Below, piece after piece: positions 62,183 to 64,000 of a DNA stretch of 64,000 bases (the first letter of the stretch is position 1; each line of letters opens with the position of its first letter). The DNA comes from Pedobacter steynii (GTDB lineage: Bacteria; Bacteroidota; Bacteroidia; Sphingobacteriales; Sphingobacteriaceae), in assembly GCF_900103665.1 (NCBI RefSeq), contig NZ_FNGY01000013.1, forward strand, positions 124,001 through 188,000. The letters are read 5' to 3'. The notes under the pieces were generated by a model, which ran no database searches, was not told the origin of the DNA, and saw only the letters and a program-made list of their open reading frames with translations. The position numbers and the translations under genes are program-made.

Positions 62183-62725
62183 ATGAAAAGTACAGGGATA
62201 TTTTTAGCGTTGGTTTTCATTGGTTTTTCCGTTTTCGCGCAGGAAGTGGCAGATTGTGAAAAGATCCTTGATCAGGAACCTTATTTTGTAAAGCATAAAT
62301 CAGGAGAACAGGATTTGGCTTTAAAGCGGGATATCGAGATCTTAAAACGCTGTGGGAATTTTGATCCCGTAGATAGCGCTTTTCTGAAAGGACCGATGTT
62401 GGGTGTATTGATGTTACAGGAAGTGAGGGCTGGAAAACCAGCTACCTACCGGACTATTGTCAACTTCTTTCGTGATTTCAGGAAAACCGCAGAGTATAAG
62501 GACTTTTCCTATGGATTGTCTATGTATCGGAAACTCGGCGGGAAGAAAGTGAGCCTTAAAGATTGGGAGCAGGACAAAGAATTGTTTGTAAGAATGGGCT
62601 TTACTGTCAATGATCTGGAGGATTTTAAGACTTTTATCAGTCGGCCGGAACATTTGTCGCTCAGTTATCTGCAAGCTTTCTCTCAGTATATGAGTGAGAT
62701 AGAAGCAATGCGCGTCGATAAATAA
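62183..62725 (+). CDS. Secreted hypothetical protein, 180 aa
   Basis: Signal peptide ending SVFAQ (about residue 20). The mature part is helical with two cysteines (DCEKIL, KRCGNF) placed to form a disulfide in the periplasm. Not recognised. It resembles small periplasmic helical proteins of the Sphingobacteriaceae in general makeup only. Monocistronic, with a -7 box just ahead and a weak terminator at its stop. Confidence 0.65.
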   Translation: MKSTGIFLALVFIGFSVFAQEVADCEKILDQEPYFVKHKSGEQDLALKRDIEILKRCGNFDPVDSAFLKGPMLGVLMLQEVRAGKPATYRTIVNFFRDFRKTAEYKDFSYGLSMYRKLGGKKVSLKDWEQDKELFVRMGFTVNDLEDFKTFISRPEHLSLSYLQAFSQYMSEIEAMRVDK

Positions 62726-62750
62726 AGAAATGTAAAATTTCTTTTCTTCT
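62725..62750 (+). terminator. Weak terminator at the end of the 62183 gene
   Basis: Stem AAGAAAT/ATTTCTT with 5-nt loop and a pyrimidine-rich tail, overlapping the stop codon. Confidence 0.45.
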
Positions 62751-62780
62751 TACTAAGAATACTATTAATATTGCGCTGTT

Positions 62781-63125
62781 ATGGATGTGCAGGAATTTGT
62801 AGAAATTGATCAGCCGCATTTTAATAAAAATATGGCGAATTGGGTACGGGCAAATCGCCACATTATGCGTGCGATGTCGGATTATAGTCGGCTTATTGTC
62901 ATGAATGGTCCCACCTTACGGGTTAATCTGAATTATTTTAACCCCCAATATCAGTATAAATTTATTGATCATAATTTTGAGCATTACTGCGAAAAATTTA
63001 TAGACAGGCTCGATGAGCCCATTTCTATTTACCTGCGAACGAACGGATTTGCAGGTTATGAGGTGACTTTCATTTTCCTGTTAAACGGGAAAAGCTATGA
63101 GAAGTTCATTACCTATAAAGTGTAA
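62781..63125 (+). CDS. Hypothetical protein, 114 aa
   Basis: Not recognised. Cytosolic (no signal), mixed alpha/beta, with a NYFNPQYQYKFIDHNFEHYCEKFIDRL segment and a strand-rich C-terminus. It has one cysteine and no catalytic motif. Followed after 40 nt by the radical SAM gene but separated by a -7 box. Confidence 0.6.
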   Translation: MDVQEFVEIDQPHFNKNMANWVRANRHIMRAMSDYSRLIVMNGPTLRVNLNYFNPQYQYKFIDHNFEHYCEKFIDRLDEPISIYLRTNGFAGYEVTFIFLLNGKSYEKFITYKV

Positions 63126-63140
63126 CAAAAATAAAAGCCG

Positions 63141-63148
63141 TACTTTTG
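63141..63148 (+). promoter_or_regulatory. -7 box TACTTTTG for the radical SAM gene
   Basis: Exact TAnnTTTG match 17 nt before the TTG start at 63166; it supports that start. Confidence 0.55.
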
Positions 63149-63165
63149 TGAAAAATTAGAAGCAA

Positions 63166-64000
63166 TTGGGAACTCTACTGGATTTAGGTATAAAAGGATA
63201 TAATAATTACGGAACGCACTTGAAAGAGAAGTATAAGGGGCAGCGTGTATTCAAAGTAATCGTTGATGGTGGCTTCACTTGTCCTAACCGTGATGGCAGC
63301 AAAGGCTATGGCGGATGTACTTATTGTAACGTAGATTCATTTACACCTGAGCTTTCCCGGAAGTTACCCACCATTCGTGAACAATTGGAGCAAGGGATGG
63401 AGAGAGGAAAAGGTTTTTATAAAGCAGATAAATTTATCGTTTATTTTCAACCCAATACCAATACCTATGCGCCGGTACATTATTTAAAGATGATGTATGA
63501 CGAAGCGCTTTCTATCAATACAGAAGATGTGGTAGGTTTTTCAGTAGGTACCCGTCCGGATTGTATTGATGCAGAAAAAGTGGCCTTGCTGGAAAGTTAT
63601 ACGGATCGTTTTGATGTCGATCTGGAGATGGGGATGGAATCCATCTACGACGATACGTTGAATCAGATCAACCGTGGCTGTAGTCATGGTGAATTTGTGG
63701 AGGCTGTAAAATTGCTGGACAACTCTAAACTGGATTTGTGTGTGCATACTATTTTTGGTTTTCCATGGGAAACCGAAGAGATGATGCTGGGCTATATCCA
63801 TGAGATCAATAGATTTCCCAAGATTAAATTTGTAAAATTCCACCACCTTCACATTGTGGAAGGATCGATCATGGGTGTGAAATATAAAAAAGAACCTTTT
63901 AAATTGTTCTCTCTTGAAGAATACACCGATTTACTTTGCAAGTTAATTCCTTTGTTGAGGCCTGATATTGTGATTCAGCGTTTATTCGGGATTTCAGATT
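63166..64000 (+). CDS. TIGR01212-family radical SAM protein (YhcC-like), 3' end outside window
   Basis: 278 residues visible, reading to the window edge. The start is TTG at 63166: an in-frame TAG at 63157-63159 leaves only three codons upstream, and the next ATG is deep inside the domain. The radical SAM cluster ligands are Cys39, Cys51 and Cys54 in FTCPNRDGSKGYGGCTYC, the spaced form typical of this family. Later blocks include YFQPNTNTYAP, VGTRPDC, LEMGMESIYDDTL and FGFPWET. E. coli YhcC is the best-known member; the reaction is not established. Confidence 0.9.
   Translation, partial: MGTLLDLGIKGYNNYGTHLKEKYKGQRVFKVIVDGGFTCPNRDGSKGYGGCTYCNVDSFTPELSRKLPTIREQLEQGMERGKGFYKADKFIVYFQPNTNTYAPVHYLKMMYDEALSINTEDVVGFSVGTRPDCIDAEKVALLESYTDRFDVDLEMGMESIYDDTLNQINRGCSHGEFVEAVKLLDNSKLDLCVHTIFGFPWETEEMMLGYIHEINRFPKIKFVKFHHLHIVEGSIMGVKYKKEPFKLFSLEEYTDLLCKLIPLLRPDIVIQRLFGISD

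Overview
The window looks like chromosome of a Bacteroidetes bacterium, most likely Sphingobacteriaceae and Pedobacter-like. The grounds are the many TonB-dependent receptors with carboxypeptidase-regulatory-like N-termini, an ECF sigma/FecR pair, lipoproteins with a charged residue straight after the lipidated cysteine, a DUF6266 protein, starts without Shine-Dalgarno sequences, and repeated TAnnTTTG -7 boxes. The genus is an inference. No tRNA, rRNA, CRISPR array, insertion sequence or prophage was seen.

Layout. 1-14.4 kb: end of an aminoacyl-histidine dipeptidase, a beta-lactamase-fold hydrolase, a TetR-headed envelope operon (TonB receptor, parallel beta-helix lipoprotein, SO2930-type diheme cytochrome), an OmpA-like lipoprotein, a siderophore-type receptor, dGTPase and a DUF6266 protein. 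14.4-18.6 kb: accessory region with an HxlR regulator relic, an AAA/DUF234 ATPase whose promoter lies inside a pair of 36-bp palindromes, two unknown genes, and a second palindrome pair with the same 54-bp pitch. 18.6-26 kb: membrane protein, SelO, unknowns, a structured leader, a thioredoxin-fold protein, and a 7TM histidine kinase/LuxR response regulator/LRR operon. 26-31.2 kb: TonB receptor and two calcineurin-like phosphoesterases, sharing a 15-bp upstream motif.

31.5-40.3 kb is the most unusual region. It is a compact four-gene operon that reads as a TOMM (thiazole/oxazole-modified microcin class RiPP) system. It encodes an FHA plus winged-helix regulator; a 1274-aa Ser/Thr kinase-cyclase-AAA-TPR fusion whose cyclase domain lacks its metal-binding aspartates; a single chain fusing methyltransferase, RRE/E1-like and YcaO domains; and a 305-aa precursor-like protein that appears to be an internal duplication of a BMA_0021/BMA_0022-type TOMM precursor. 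No dehydrogenase, transporter or protease gene is present. The operon suggests kinase-to-FHA signalling controlling azoline formation on a very large substrate.

40.6-42 kb holds a ParA/ribbon-helix-helix pair with iterated ATATATTGAT sequences resembling a partition site. 43-60.4 kb holds an ECF sigma factor, a FecR anti-sigma factor and a roughly 15-kb co-directional envelope operon: an STN-type TonB transducer, DUF4397-like lipoproteins, three fasciclin lipoproteins, an Oar-like TonB receptor and an IPT/NHL lipoprotein. 60.4-64 kb: an ArsR/SRPBCC pair with operator palindromes, three small unknown genes and the start of a TIGR01212 radical SAM protein that uses a TTG start and runs off the window.
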